A stretch of DNA of 64,000 nucleotides, from NCBI GenBank assembly GCA_028671895.1, contig CM053799.1, forward strand, positions 50,159,455 to 50,223,454. Reading direction: 5' to 3'. This document shows positions 11,013 to 23,214 of this stretch, one piece after another. Every line of letters starts with the position of its first letter. Within the stretch, counting starts at the first letter, position 1. The position numbers were made by a program, and so were the translations under genes. The notes beneath the pieces were generated by a model that was not told the DNA's origin, did no database searches, and saw only the letters and a program-made list of their open reading frames with translations. The DNA is from Oenanthe sinensis. Its lineage: Eukaryota > Streptophyta > Magnoliopsida > Apiales > Apiaceae.

Positions 11013-11023
11013 CTATAAATATA
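11013..11023 (+). promoter_or_regulatory. TATA box of the RLP gene
   Basis: CTATAAATATA lies 64 bp upstream of the ATG at 11087, which leaves room for a short 5' leader. Position and sequence fit a plant core promoter. Confidence 0.6.
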
Positions 11024-11086
11024 GACATGAACCCTCAACCATAACATATACAACCTATCCACCTAAGAAAACATTTAAAGCATATA

Positions 11087-14014
11087 ATGAAAATGTGTAA
11101 ATTCACCTGGTATTTCACAATCATGGTGCTTCTCATCTTCTTGCAACACCAAATAGTTTCTTCATCTATGCATTTGAGTCCTTCCATGCAAAAAGTTGCT
11201 TTGTTTCAGTTTAAGCAAAGCCTGACAATTAGTACTCCTCGAAATTGCTCCTATTACGAAATTCCTTCACACCCAAAGACAATGAATTGGAGCATGAGTT
11301 CCAATCACTGCACATGGGAGGGAGTGAGCTGTGAACACAAGACGGGAAACGTAATAGGACTTGATCTAAGTTGCAGCCAGCTGGAAGGAGCCATACTTGC
11401 AAACAGCACCCTCTTCCAACTCTCTCATCTCCACTTCCTCAACCTTTCTCACAACGACTTTTCCCTCTCCAATGAGTTCCCTCAGGAATTTGGTTTCTTT
11501 GCAAAAGGTTTGACACATCTCAACCTCTCTTCTACTTACTTTTCCGGAAGAGTCCCCTCAGGAATATCTCATTTGTATAAACTGGTCTCACTTGATCTCA
11601 ATCAAGAAGAATATTATAATATTCAACTTGAAGAAGAAGTGTTTAAATCAGTAATGCAGAATATGAGTCAACTCAGAGTGCTTAATCTTGAAGAAGTCAG
11701 CATCCCTTCCGTTGTACCTATGAATTTGTCAACTTCTCTAAGTGTTCTTAACCTTAGGGATACTGGTTTACATGGAGAATTACCCCAAGAGGTTTTCCAC
11801 CTCCCCAATTTACAAGTGCTAGATTTATCTGGGAATGCAATCCTCACTGGTATGTTACCCACGAATTTGTCTACTTCCCTAAGAGTTCTTAAGCTCTATA
11901 ATACTGGTTTATATGGAGTAGTACCCCAAGAGGTTCTCCACCTCCCCAACTTGGAAGTACTAGGTCTATCTCCTGCTAGTGAAAATAAGCTGACAGGTAG
12001 ATTACCCAAAGTTAAGTGGGGAAGTAGTGCTACTCTCCGATTCCTTCGTCTTGATTCGGTAGACATAGATGGAGGGATACCTGATTCAATAGGTTTTCTG
12101 GAGTCGTTGTCCTATTTAGTACTCTCCTTTTGTAATTTGTCTGGGCCGATACCAGTATCCATAGCAAACTTGGGTCAGCTTACTTCTTTGGGCCTTAGTG
12201 GTAATAATTTTAATGGCCCAATTCCAAAAGTTTTAGCACATCTTACAAACTTAGAAAGTCTATCCCTTTCTAGAAACAATTTTAGTGGTCATCTACCTCC
12301 TTGGTTACCTGAATTGCGAGTCTTAAATTTAGGTTATAATGGATTCACAGGTCAGTTACCTGAATTTGACTCCTCCAAATCACACCTGCAAGCTTTTTAT
12401 TGTTCCAACAATTTTCTATGGACCCATTCCACAATCATTTTCTCAACTTGTCAACCTCACTGACCTAGATTTGTCATCAAACAATTTCAGTGGTGTTTTA
12501 GACATTGAAATGTTTTCAAGCCTTGAAAACCTCTTTTATCTTGATCTTTCTCATAATAATCTCTTGGTGAAAAGTATGGCCACACTCCCTTCTAGGCTTA
12601 ACCATTTGGGCTTGTCATCCTGCAACATGAAAGAGTTTCCCCACTTTTCAAGAGATGCACAGATTCAATTGTTTTATGTAGACCTATCAAACAATCAAAT
12701 TGAAGGGGAGATTCCTCATTGGATTGGGTTATTGGATTGGGTCTCATACCCTAATCTAAATCTCTCTCACAACAGAATAACAGGTGGTCTTGAGCAGCTA
12801 CCTTGGAATACAATTATGTTTCTTGATCTTCAATCGAATATGTTAAATGGATCGTTGCCCAACTTGATCTGTAATTCTAGTTTTCTTAAGATTCTAAATT
12901 TGTCTAACAACAAGTTGAGTGGTGTACTCCCCGTATGCTCAAAATATTTGACGAGTCTTTTGGTGTTTGATCTGCGGATGAATAATATTGAGGGGAACTT
13001 TCCATCAACCTTGTCAAATTTTCGTAATTTGCAAAGTTTAAATTTGTATGGAAACAAATTAGAGGGAAGAATTCCTTCTTCTTTTGCTGAGTTTACATAC
13101 TTAGAAACTCTTGATCTTGGAAGAAATCAAATAAATGATACATTTCCGTACTGTTTGGAAGCTCTTCCATATCTCCAAGTTCTTGGTCTGAAATCGAATC
13201 AGTTTCATGGTCTTATAAACAAGAGTTCTACTGTGGAACACCCGTTTCGTAGCTTGAGAATCATTGATTTGTCGTACAATGATTTTTCGGGTCCACTGCC
13301 ATCAATATATTTCAGAAATTTCAAGGCTATGATGAATAGTGAAGTAAATAAAAGAGAGCGTAGTTATATGGGGAATACCTATTACAGTGATTCCACGACT
13401 CTGGTAATTAAAGGCTTAGAGTTTGTGTTACAAAGAATTTTAACTGTTTTCACAACCGTTGATGTATCAAATAATAATTTTGAAGGAGAGATTGTTGAAA
13501 GCATTGGAGATCTAGTGTCACTTAGATATCTCAATTTTTCCCGCAATAAGCTAACGGGCCACATACCATCCTCGATTGGAAAATTGTCGATGCTGGAGTC
13601 ATTAGACCTCTCATTCAACCGGTTTGAAGGAGAAATTCCTCATCAGCTCGCTAGTATAAATTCACTTGCACGTCTAAATTTGTCTTGCAATCAACTTACT
13701 GGTCGTATTCCACAGGACCGCAATTCAACACGTTTGGTAATGATAGCTATGCCGATAACTTGGCACTGTGTGGATATCCCTTGTCGAAAGGGTGTGAGCA
13801 TGATTTAGAGAATCAAAAGGAAGGTGAAGACGATGATTACTTCTTTAGCGGTTTTACTTGGAATGCTATGGTTATTGGATATGGTTGTGGAGTGGTTCCT
13901 GCATTTGTTATCGGATACTTGATGTTGTTGGCAGGAAAACCAAAATGGTTTGTTGGAATTATTGCCAGGGAATTGGGCCTCAAGATCAGGAGGATGGAGA
14001 TTAAATTGCGATAA
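11087..14014 (+). pseudogene. Cf/Ve-type LRR receptor-like protein, full length with two frameshifts
   Basis: The family comprises plasma-membrane receptors that sense pathogen or apoplastic ligands and signal through SOBIR1/BAK1. Segment 1 (11087-12463) has a signal peptide (about residues 1-26), an N-terminal cap with the paired-Cys region NWSMSSNHCTWEGVSC, then repeats of the LxxLxLSxNxFxGxIP type. The frame is lost near 12413-12420, where SNNFLWT replaces the SNN(L)LYGPIPQSF of the paralogue, consistent with a 2-bp loss. Segment 2 continues the LRRs to about 13713, where one base is missing in CCACAGGACC (paralogue CCACAAGGACC). The last frame gives the acidic juxtamembrane stretch, a transmembrane helix (VIGYGCGVVPAFVIGYLMLL) and a short basic tail ending RRMEIKLR. 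No intron is seen. It is either a young pseudogene or an intact gene with two base-calling errors. Confidence 0.88.
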
Positions 14015-14480
14015 ATAAAGATTTGCGGTAATTTTTATATTATGTTAACGGTCATTCCAATTCCTATGTAGTCAAAAATTGTGAAATAATATACTCATAT
14101 CTGTATTCTGCTCTATTTGTATGGCTTATAGAAGAAAGTCACAGCTTGTAGGTGACATCAAATAATATTTTTGCTAAGAAATGAAAATGTCTTAGTTATA
14201 CACTACTTAGAGCTTTCCTCTGTCAACACTGCTTTGAGCTCGAACATGAACGAATGTAACTCATTGAGAAATGGATTGATATCATTCCTGGTATCCTCAA
14301 TTCATTGCAGAACTTTCGTAGATGGACTTAATATCTGATCCCTGTCAGGTACAAGCTATCCAACAATAATATATTAGATATTGCTCTCCGTTTTTCTTTT
14401 GACATTTCTAATAATGCTAGTAAAATGTTATTTGGACTTCTCTTTGAAGATTATCATCAACAAGGTTACAAGGGGTGTAA
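14015..14480 (+). other. 3' flank of RLP copy 1, shared with other copies
   Basis: The sequence just after the stop (ATGTTAACGGTCATT.., CAAATAATATTTTTGCTA.GAAATGAAAATG) aligns with 36490-37080 after the second RLP copy. Its later part (GTCAACACTGCTTTG.., GGTACAA.CTA.., TTCTGATAAT-like) aligns with 51150-51410. It is ancestral downstream DNA of the RLP unit, with no gene of its own. Confidence 0.7.
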
Positions 14481-14659
14481 ACTAGTTTACCTCTAGTAGC
14501 ATAATTTCACATACTAAGCTGAGATCTGCAATGGACGGTTGGAATTTTCCCAGCAAAAGCTTACCATCGCCATTGAGCCAGAAAGATTTAATCTTTGCAA
14601 GAGATTTACACAGAATTTTTTAATTTTTGACAGCAGCTTCTAGATTCAATTTAAGACCA

Positions 14660-14679
14660 AGTAGAGGCGCGCCTCTACT
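14660..14679. repeat. Perfect 20-bp GC-rich palindrome
   Basis: AGTAGAGGCGCGCCTCTACT is identical to its reverse complement and lies in AT-rich DNA. It could be the tip of a decayed inverted-repeat element or a protein-binding site; nothing else supports a function. Confidence 0.85.
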
Positions 14680-14911
14680 ATTCTTAAAATATCCAGCTGA
14701 GAAGAAAAGTTAAAACCATGAAGTTATAGGCCATTTTGCAAGATGTTGTCGATGTATGATAATTTGTCCTAAAATTTCTAACAGGAAGAGTACCTTGATA
14801 TGTGCCATTCCTGGTGTTAAGATCTGTAGCATTTCTGGTGCTTGACTCTGGATCTGTAGTATTATAATAGTACATAACTTTACCTTTTAAAGCAGGGTTT
14901 TTGATTATATC

Positions 14912-15115
14912 TCAAACTATTTTGTATGCGTTGACTATAACAAGGTTAGAACCAGGCATTTGTGGCCTACTATCATTTACCAAGGACCTTAAGTTGGTAT
15001 TAAAGAAATGAGCAGCTTGATTAAGGTATTGGTTGCAACCCTTCCTCTGTGGTTGTGCAGGTGCAGCAATGGTTCCGGGGCTCCAGCCCAGAGGATACAA
15101 AGACATGAGTACAAA
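14912..15115 (-). pseudogene. GDSL esterase/lipase exon fragment
   Basis: The minus strand encodes GCNQYLNQAAHFFNTNLRSL then VNDSRPQMPGSNLVIVNAYK. This fits the internal GDSL-esterase block (GC...N.A...FN..L..L....PG....Y.D.Y/N.Y.I) that precedes the exon bearing the catalytic Asp/His. Upstream PLGWSPGTIA occupies the place of the family's PLGC.P motif, with Trp for Cys. No GDSL nucleophile block or other exon was found, so it is a fragment. Confidence 0.5.
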
Positions 15116-15559
15116 CTTTCGTGCCCTCAAAGTGTACAACTTCTGCAATAGTATTCACAGGTTTGTAAAACCATACATATACAATCTAAAAAATTGGAAA
15201 ATGAACAACTACATCACTATATTAACTTAACATCCCTGTAAACTTAGACAAGGCTTGTTTGATTATGTTTTTTTCTAATTTGTAAAAATTAGAAAAAAAT
15301 TTGTAACCGGGTGTATATTTTAGCTACTTTTCTGCCTTGCAAATCTGAAGCAGAAAAAACTTGGATAAACGACAAATGACCCCAAACATATAAAAACAAC
15401 AACTCAATTCCGGGGAACAAATACTTTGACATTGCATTTAGAAGTACATATAACATAAACTGATGAATTTGTAAGTAAAACTTAAAAGCATGCAAATTGT
15501 CAAATTTTACCTTGAGTTGAGTAGGGAGAGTACTTATGAGATTGAGAGTAAATGCCTTT

Positions 15560-15985
15560 AGTTTTATTTAAAAGTTGTTGCCTAATAGACTAGCTAGTAA
15601 TCTAGTAGGCGAATGTCGTCTAAGCAGATCGAGAAGGAAATGCAAATTATGCAAGGAATATATGGAGTCTGTGTGTCTGTTGGGATTCTATACTTACAAC
15701 TTGTATAGGTGGTGACGTTTAAAACTTAAGAACAAGTTAGTCTGTTAAGCTAACAACTCAGACTGATTGGCTTAAGACCGTAATGAGTGATGAAAATGTA
15801 TAAAGTCTTAACGTACTCTACAATATTTTCTTGATGAGGGCTACCCAAGGCAATTTTCTGTTACATAGTGAATCAAGTTATTCTAAAATTAGTTATGTTT
15901 AACTTCTTGCAAGGACACATCCTTATAATGGATATTCCACCTGGTTATAACATTTCTGGCCATTCTTCTCTGGTCTGCAAGTTAC
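15560..15985 (+). repeat. Segmental duplication, copy A (pairs with 26478-27594)
   Basis: The stretch from AAAAGTTGTTGCCTAATAGA through CATTTCTGGCCATTCTTCTC is repeated at 26478-27594, where a MULE interrupts it. This copy keeps the uninterrupted GTTGGGATTCTATA site. It belongs to the expanding RLP neighbourhood and has no coding content. Confidence 0.85.
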
Positions 15986-16529
15986 AAAAATTTTAGTTTT
16001 GTTCAGACCCTTTGCCTGATTATTTTCTGCTTATAAATCAATAAGAGTCCTTGCATACCATTCGTGTGATAGATGTGGATGATATTTTTGCGTACCAGAG
16101 ATAGTCCTTCTGTGAAATCCTGGAATGGCCCAGTTGGTATGCGATGACGTTTCATTTTGACAAAAACCCTGGAATGGACCTTGAAATGGTACGAATTACG
16201 CAGCATATTTGACAGGTTTGTAGTAGCCCTTTTTAGTAGGCAGATTTTAATGATTGGCATGTTAATTTATTTATTTTTAATTGTTTGTTTTTTATTCTAT
16301 TTCACTTTATTTGTTTTTCATTACTATGATCAATTATTTCTACAAAATATAAATTACACTCCCAAAAATATTAATAAACAAATGAGAGTAAAGTTCCTGA
16401 AATTACGTAAGAGAAATTATTTAAGGTGCAAGTGTTTTTATAGTAATAAAATAGTAATGATAGTTTTGTATATATAATCCTATATCTATACTATATTATT
16501 ATAGTCAAAACATTAAAAGTTTTGATCGA
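15986..16529. other. Non-coding DNA before the gypsy element
   Basis: AT-rich sequence with frames of about 100 codons or less and no recognisable similarity. Confidence 0.5.
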
Positions 16530-16597
16530 TCGGTACTGGGCCATAGGCCTAAAAATATACGTGTATTAAATACGATTTTACTTATTATAATACGGGC

Positions 16598-16600
<3 letters not shown>

Positions 16601-16664
<64 letters not shown>
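16601..16664. repeat. (AT)32 microsatellite
   Basis: An uninterrupted AT dinucleotide run of 64 bp just before or inside the left end of the gypsy LTR region. Length is probably polymorphic. Confidence 0.9.
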
Positions 16665-16666
<2 letters not shown>

Positions 16667-17261
16667 ATATGGGCAGAAAATAATCCTAAGAAAATAATAA
16701 ATACAACATTTATTATTTCATTTATTTAACCTAGTATGGTGCAAAGGCTTGGGCCCCTTGAAACGAACATAAAATAATAAATCTTGGATCAACTAGATTT
16801 GTAAGTCCAGCCTATAAACTCTGTTAGAGCCCTAGGCCCATTAAGCCTTTATTAATTAATTTCGTAATTAATAAAGGCTCACTTAAAGGTCTGAAGAGTC
16901 CTACGAGGCCCCTCATCTATGGAAGGTTATAGAAATCCTATCACAAAGATAAGACCTCATCTGTAAGAGCCTAACGAGAACTCTCATTCCTATAAGGTTT
17001 CAACAACCTTATCACTAGGAGACTTGGCCACCAAGTCTCCTAACTCTAATCTAATTTCTAGGCCCTCATGCGCCTATATAAAGGGCCTAACCCCTCAACA
17101 TTAGAACTATGTTTTTGGATTTATTCTCAAACACTCTTGAGATACGTAGGCAAATTACGAGGACCTGGTTTAGTCACGAAACGTAAGTGCAGCCATTAAA
17201 GCTCGAATGCTCTCATCACTCATTAATTAATATTAATTGCATCTGATTTTGATCCGTAACA
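16665..17261 (+). mobile_element. 5' LTR region of the Tat element
   Basis: The region ends ..GATCCGTAACA at 17261, right before the primer-binding site. It carries a TATA box (CTATATAAAG) near 17074 and many GGCC-containing motifs. The start is uncertain because no second LTR is available for comparison; a TG dinucleotide right after the AT microsatellite is one candidate. Confidence 0.5.
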
Positions 17262-17263
17262 TT

Positions 17264-17281
17264 TAACGCCGTCTGTGGGAA
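17264..17281 (+). other. Primer-binding site, tRNA-Asp type, mutated
   Basis: TAACGCCGTCTGTGGGAA sits 2 bp past the LTR end. It differs from the family consensus TGGCGCCGTCTGTGGGAA only in the first bases, changes compatible with G-to-A decay. Confidence 0.7.
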
Positions 17282-17293
17282 GGAATAACAACC

Positions 17294-19600
17294 ATGGCGA
17301 GAACACGAAGTACCGCATGCACCCTCGAAGGAGAAGTCCCAAACTCCACTGCTGACATCGGAAACGTTCTTCCTATCGTCTCGCAGGAACAATGAACTGT
17401 TATTCAAACCTCTGTTGAAGACACTGGAACAAGCTCCTGACGAGCAGGACCCTTGAGCGTCATTGTTCATCCTTCAAATCCGGAGGTCTCAATTCACGCT
17501 TCGGTTCCCCCACTTCAGGTAATCCCACCCATTAGTGCTACTTTTGCTGCTTCTCCCTCGTTGCAGGTCTCAACAACGGTGGTGCCCAATCCACGTTACG
17601 GGCTTCCACCAAATTATGAGCCCCGTATGAGCAAGGACTATTGACCCAATGCGGTTCACGTCGTAGAAACTCAAATTTCTCAAGCCCCTGATCCACCAAT
17701 GATGAATCATCGGACGAGGGTGTTAACCCCAAGAGGAGGAGACCTAGCAAGGAGCCCCTTGGAGGGAGGAGTACCCAGTCCCGAGAGCCTCAAAGTACTG
17801 ACTCTGCATCCCTTCAGGAGAGGATACAAGCTCATGCAGTCGAAGCCCAATGACTGAGGAAACACCTGGATAGGGCATTAGTATGGTGTCCGCGCCCGAG
17901 AGCCGAAGGGGCTGCAGGATCGACAAGGAATACGTCTGTGATAGACCTTGATGAGCCTCTGACAAGAAGGCAGGTCAGGTCAAGTCATTCTAGGGCTAAT
18001 CCCCATAACCTATTACCGCTTGAAGATCTCGATGATCCAGTACCTCCCTTTACAGAGGAGATTATGAATGAAAAAATCTCAAGAAAGTGGAAGATACCTA
18101 CAATCAAGGCCTATGATGGGACGGGAGACCCCTCAAACCATGTCCTCACTTTCACCAATGCACTGCTGTTATAGTCGGTGAATGAAGCGGTCAAGTGTAG
18201 GGCAGTCCCCCAAACTTTAAGTGGTATGGCTCAGAGATGGTTCAGCCGTCTACCACCTAACTCTGTTGGGTCATTTAAAGATCTAAGCAGGGCCTTCGTA
18301 GGTCAATTCATCAGTAGCAAAACTCATGAGAAGAGCTCATCATCATTAATGAATATGTATCAGGGAAATAATGAGTCCCTTAGGGATTATATGAACAGAT
18401 TCACCAAAGAAGCCTTGAAGGTCCCTGATTTGGACCAGAACGTAGCTATGATAGCCCTATAGCAAAGGACCACAGATGAGAATTTCAGAAGGTCTTTAGC
18501 CAAGAGGGCTCCTGAAAGTATGAATGAGCTCCAGGAGAGAGAGCAGGAAAGTATATTAAAGCTGAAAAAAGTATGAGGAAAGCCCAAGGGTTCTAAGCCT
18601 CTAACACCTACTCTAAGAAACGAGCAAGTGACACCGAGTATACGGTCGTTACCAAATATGTTAAGGGTGATAATGCTGATGACTCTAAGAAAAAAGGTGG
18701 ATCAAGGTTCACTGAATATGCAAGGCTGAATACAGCCCGGAGTCAAATATTGATGGCTATTGAGAAGGAAAAGGACCTTCGATAGCCGAAGCCACTAAGG
18801 ACTGATCCTGAGAAAAGAAACAAGAATGCGTATTACTGATTTCATAGAGATGTGGGACATGACACTAATGATTGCCGTCATTTAAAGGACGAGATTGAAT
18901 TTTTGATCAGAAGAGGAAAGTTGAACAAATACACCAAGGAAGGTGATAGCAATAACAGAGGTTACAATGACAAACGAAGGGATTATGACCCCAGAGAAAG
19001 GATTAAACAGACCAGTGGGCCTGTGATCAATGTAATTTCAGGGGGGCCAACTACTGCAGGTAACTCCCAAAATTCTAGAAAGGCTTATGCCCGAGAGGTG
19101 ATGAGTATCGTTCGAGAAGCTCCTAAGAGAGCAAGAACTGAGGTCTCTTTGGCCTTTAATGATTCTAACTTGGAAGGGGTGAAGTTCCCCCATGATGACC
19201 CCCTGGTGATCACCCCTATCATAGGGAATTCACCTGTAAAAAGAGTCTTGGTTGACAACGGGTCTTAGTGGACATCTTGTTTTATGATACTTTTACAAAA
19301 ATAGGTTACAATGATTCACAACTGACTCCTTCCAACATGCCCATCTATGGTTTCAATGGAGTGGAATCCCAGATTGAGGGAATAATACAACTACCTATGA
19401 CTATGGGTGAGGACCCTCGATAGTCAACACAGATGCTAAATTTTCTGGTTATTAAGGCAAATACCACCTACAATGCTATCCTTGGAAGGACTGGGTTGCA
19501 TGCCTTCAAGGCTATAGCTTCTACATATCATCTGAAGCTAAAGTTCCATACTAAGAATGGGGTAGGAGAAGATAGAGGAGATTAAAGAATGGCCAGAAGT
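17294..19600 (+). pseudogene. Tat element gag and aspartic protease, multiply broken
   Basis: Gag starts ATGGCGAGAACACG at 17294. The retrotransposon gag core spans about 18070-18590 (WKIPTIKAYDGTGDP, MAQRWFSRLPPNSV, SLRDYMNRFTKEAL). A zinc-knuckle remnant (FHRDVGHDTNDCRHLKDEIE) lies at about 18838-18898, with its first Cys codon region lost. The protease remnant at about 19230-19570 has VKRVLVDNGS, with Asn at the usual Thr of the D(T/S)G motif, and AILGRTGLHAFKA. Stops occur at about 17386, 17641, 18172, 18460, 18837 and 19266, among others. Confidence 0.85.
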
Positions 19601-19734
19601 TGTTATGTGGATGCTCTAAAACCCGATGGCACCGGGGGACAGGTTCTGCCCATTGAAGACATGGATGTTCGAGACCAGGAGGAAAGAAGGGGGAAACCTG
19701 TAGAAGACCTAGAGCCCATACCCTAGATCCTCAA

Positions 19735-22700
19735 GATCCTAAGAAAGTGACCTATGTTGGGGCTTTACTCCCCAAGGACCTGAAACAACAACTAGTTCAA
19801 TTCTTATAAGACAACAGCGACGTATTTACTTGGATAACCGCCGACATGCCAGGGATAGACCCTAAACTTATTACACATCAGCTGAATGTAGATCCTAAGC
19901 GGACATTCATCAAACAAAAGAAGAGAAATTTTACTCCTGAATGGCAAGAAGCCATTAAACAAGAGGTAGAGAAGCTATTGAAAGCATGATTTATTGAAGA
20001 GATTCAATTCCCTGAGTGGCTAGCAAACCCTATGATGGTCAAGAAGGCAAATGGAAAGTGGAGGATGTGTATGGACTTCACAGACTTGAACGATGCCTGT
20101 CCAAAAGACCGTTTCCCCTTTCCAAGGATAGACACGCTGATTGATACTACAGCTGGGCACGAGATGCTTGGTTTCATGGATGGCTTCAGTGGCTATAATC
20201 AAATCAAGATGCACCCCAATGACATCCCTAAGGTATCATTCATCACTGATTTTGGTGTTTTATATTATCTAGTTATGGCTTTTGGACTAAAGAATGCAGG
20301 AGCAACATACCAAAGGCTTGTGAATAAAATTTTCAAGCACTTCATCGGTAAGACCATGGAGGTCTATGTTGATGACATGCTTGTCAAAATTCTGGACAAG
20401 GCTGATCACCTTAAGCACCTAAGGGAGGCATTTGAAGTTCTGAGAACCCATAAAATGATGTTAAATCTAGTCAAGTGTGCCTTTGGAGTCGGCTCCAGAA
20501 AGTTTCTAGGCCTGATGGTCTCAAAGAGAGGCATTGAGGCCAATCCTGATAAAATTTAAGTTATCTTGGACATGGAGCTCCCTAAAAATATTAAGGATGT
20601 CCAGCAACTCACCGGAAGGGTAGCAGCCCTAGGACGTTTCATATCCAAGTCTGGAGAGAAATGTTTACCATTCTTCAAAGATTTTGTGTGGAATGAAGAG
20701 AGTCAAGCGACATTTGAGGAATTGAAGAAGTATATGGCTGAGCCACCATTGCTCACCAAACCTAGCCCTGGAGAGGTATTATTTCTATACTTGGTTGTTT
20801 CTGGCTCAGCTCTAAGTGCTATTCTTGTGTGGGAGGAAGGCAAGGTTCAGAAACCCATTTACTGTGTTAGTTAAATTCTGCATGGTGCAGAGTTGAATTA
20901 TTCAAAAGTTGAGAATTTTGCCTTAGCATTAATAATGGATTCAAGAAAGCTTCGCCCCTACTTTCAGGCACACATAATTGAAGTCTTGACAGACCAGCCC
21001 CTAAGAAACATACTGCACAGCCCCAAGGCCAGTAGAAGGCTGATTAAATAGGCAATTGAACTTGGAGAATTTGAGATCCACAACAAGCCCAGGACGACCA
21101 TCAAAGCCCAAGCCCTAGCTGACTTCGTGGTTGAGTGTACCATTCCCAACTAAGAAGTCAGCGGGCAGGAAGAGAATGAAGAAAATAAGGAGAATGAAAA
21201 AAAACGAGGAAGAAACCAAGGAGTATTGGGTGTTCTTTTTTGACAGAGCTTCAAAAACAAAAACAAGTGGAGTTGGTTTAGTTCTGCAAAGCCCCGATGG
21301 CTTCATTGTGGAATATGCAATCAAGTTAGATTTTCCAACTATGAATAATGAGGCAGAGAAAGAAGCTTTGATAGTTGGACTCGGTTTAGCCAGAACCCTG
21401 AGGGTAAAGAATATGAAGGTTTGCGGTGACTCAAGGCTCGTAATCTCCCAAGTAAATGGGGAGTTTGAGGTCCGTGAAGAAACAATGATGAAGTATCTGA
21501 GAATTGTTAAGGCTCAGACAACTCAATTTGAAGAATGTCACTTTGGATACATCCCGAGGGAGGAGAATGTGAAGACTAATGCCTTGTCTAAATTTGCATC
21601 ATCATAAATCAAGAATCATTCTGGTAGTGTTTATTTCCAGGTCTTGAGCACTCCAAGCATTGATGCCAAGTTGATAGCCCCAATTGGGATTGGGACGTGT
21701 TGGATGGATCTCATCAAGCTTTACTTGGAGATGGGGAAGACACCTACTAATCCTATTGAGGCGCGGAAACTATCAGTGAGGGCCCTCAAGTATGCTCTTA
21801 TTGAAGTAATACTTTACAAAAAGTCATATGTGATATCATACTTGAAGTGTCTGAGACCTCATGAGGCTAAATATGCCCTAAGAGAAGTTTACGAAAGAGT
21901 GTGTGGCCAGTACCTAGGAAGCAGGGCACTCGCTCATAAGATTGTAAGGTTGGGATTCTATTGGCCTGAAATGCTTAAGGATGCTAAAGCTTATGTTAAG
22001 AAGTGTGATCGCTGCCAAAGGTTTGCACCCATTGTTAGGCAACCCCCTGAGATGTTGACATCTATTAATTCACCAATCCCTTTTGCTATATGGGGGATGG
22101 ATATTCTAGGTCCGCTTCCTATGGCCAGTGCACAAAGGAAGTTCCTCATCGTTGCAATTGACTACTTCACCAAGTGGATAGAAGCCAAGCCTTTGGCCAA
22201 AATTGATACAAAGAATGTGACGCAGTTCTTCTGGGAGAATGTCATATGCAGGTATGGGTTACCAAAGATCCTAGTAACGGACAACGGGACTCAGTTCAAC
22301 AACAAAGACTTTACTGAGTATTGTGGAAGGTACGACATTGAGCTACGCTTCACTTCGGTAGCTCATCCTCAATCAAATGGACAAGTAGAGGTTGCCAACA
22401 GAATTATCCTGGAAGGACTCAAAAAGAGAGTTGAGCGCTCTCAAGGTACTTGGGTTGATGAATTACTCCCGATCCTATGGGCATATAGAACTACATGTAA
22501 AACCTTGAGAGGTGCAACCCCATTTCAACTAGCCTACGGGGCAGAAGCCGTGGTGCCTGTCGAGATCACTCATGCTTCACCAAGGATGCAGGAGTTTGAA
22601 CCTAAATCAAATGAGGAAGGTATGAAGATTGTCCTGGATTTAATTAATGAAGTACGCGATGAAAGGTTCTTTTGTGAGGGAGACTTGGTCCTACGAAAGA

Positions 22701-22834
22701 TTGAGGCCTCTGGAGCTGGTCCCAAAGGCAAACTATCCCCTAATTGGGAAGGACCTTATCAAATCAAGGAAGTCACTGGGCAAGGGGCATACAAACTCCA
22801 AACCTTGGAAGGAATTGAAATCCCAAGAAGCTGA
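19735..22834 (+). pseudogene. Tat element pol: RT, RNase H, second RNase H, integrase
   Basis: RT includes NGKWRMCMDFTDLNDACPKD, FGLKNAGATYQRL and catalytic YVDD (20365-20376). The RT-linked RNase H spans about 20690-21120. A separate archaeal-like RNase H (GVGLVLQSPDGF, NNEAEKEALIVGLGLA) lies at about 21222-21600. Integrase (21644-22834) keeps D,D,E in GMDILGPLP, TDNGTQF and NGQVEVANR, and the CDRC pair. However, the two His of the HHCC finger are both Tyr (REVYERVCGQY). In-frame stops occur at 19987 (TGA), 20557, 20872, 21049 and 21151, so no full polyprotein can be made. Confidence 0.9.
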
Positions 22835-23214
22835 AATGCTATTAATATGAGGATTTATCATGTTTGACTGAAGACCTTGATGTCCAAGTATTTTAAGTAT
22901 TTACCTATCGATTTGTAAGCCTTGAAGGCTAGACATGTTTGAGTTTGAGAACTTAGTTCTTCCTATTATATAAAAAGGATTATTTCCCGTTATCTTGGTT
23001 TTGATGATATTCTTGAGTTTTGAAAAACCTTTACAAGTCATGTGGACGTTTATTGATTATGTTCGAATTAAACATGAAAAAAAAATAAAACCAAGACAGA
23101 GGAAAAACAGTGCAAAGTTCATAAATAAAAAGGCTCGAAGGCCAAGAGTTTACAAAATGCCTCAAAAGGCTGAGATAAATAAATACAAAGCTACCAATGT
23201 AAAATTCCTAAAAC

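Noticed and set aside
10755..11018. 87-codon frame before the RLP gene
   Set aside because: No recognisable motif, overlaps the RLP TATA box region, and composition is unremarkable.
12830..13057. Minus-strand frames inside the RLP gene
   Set aside because: Shadows of the LRR coding sequence on the other strand.
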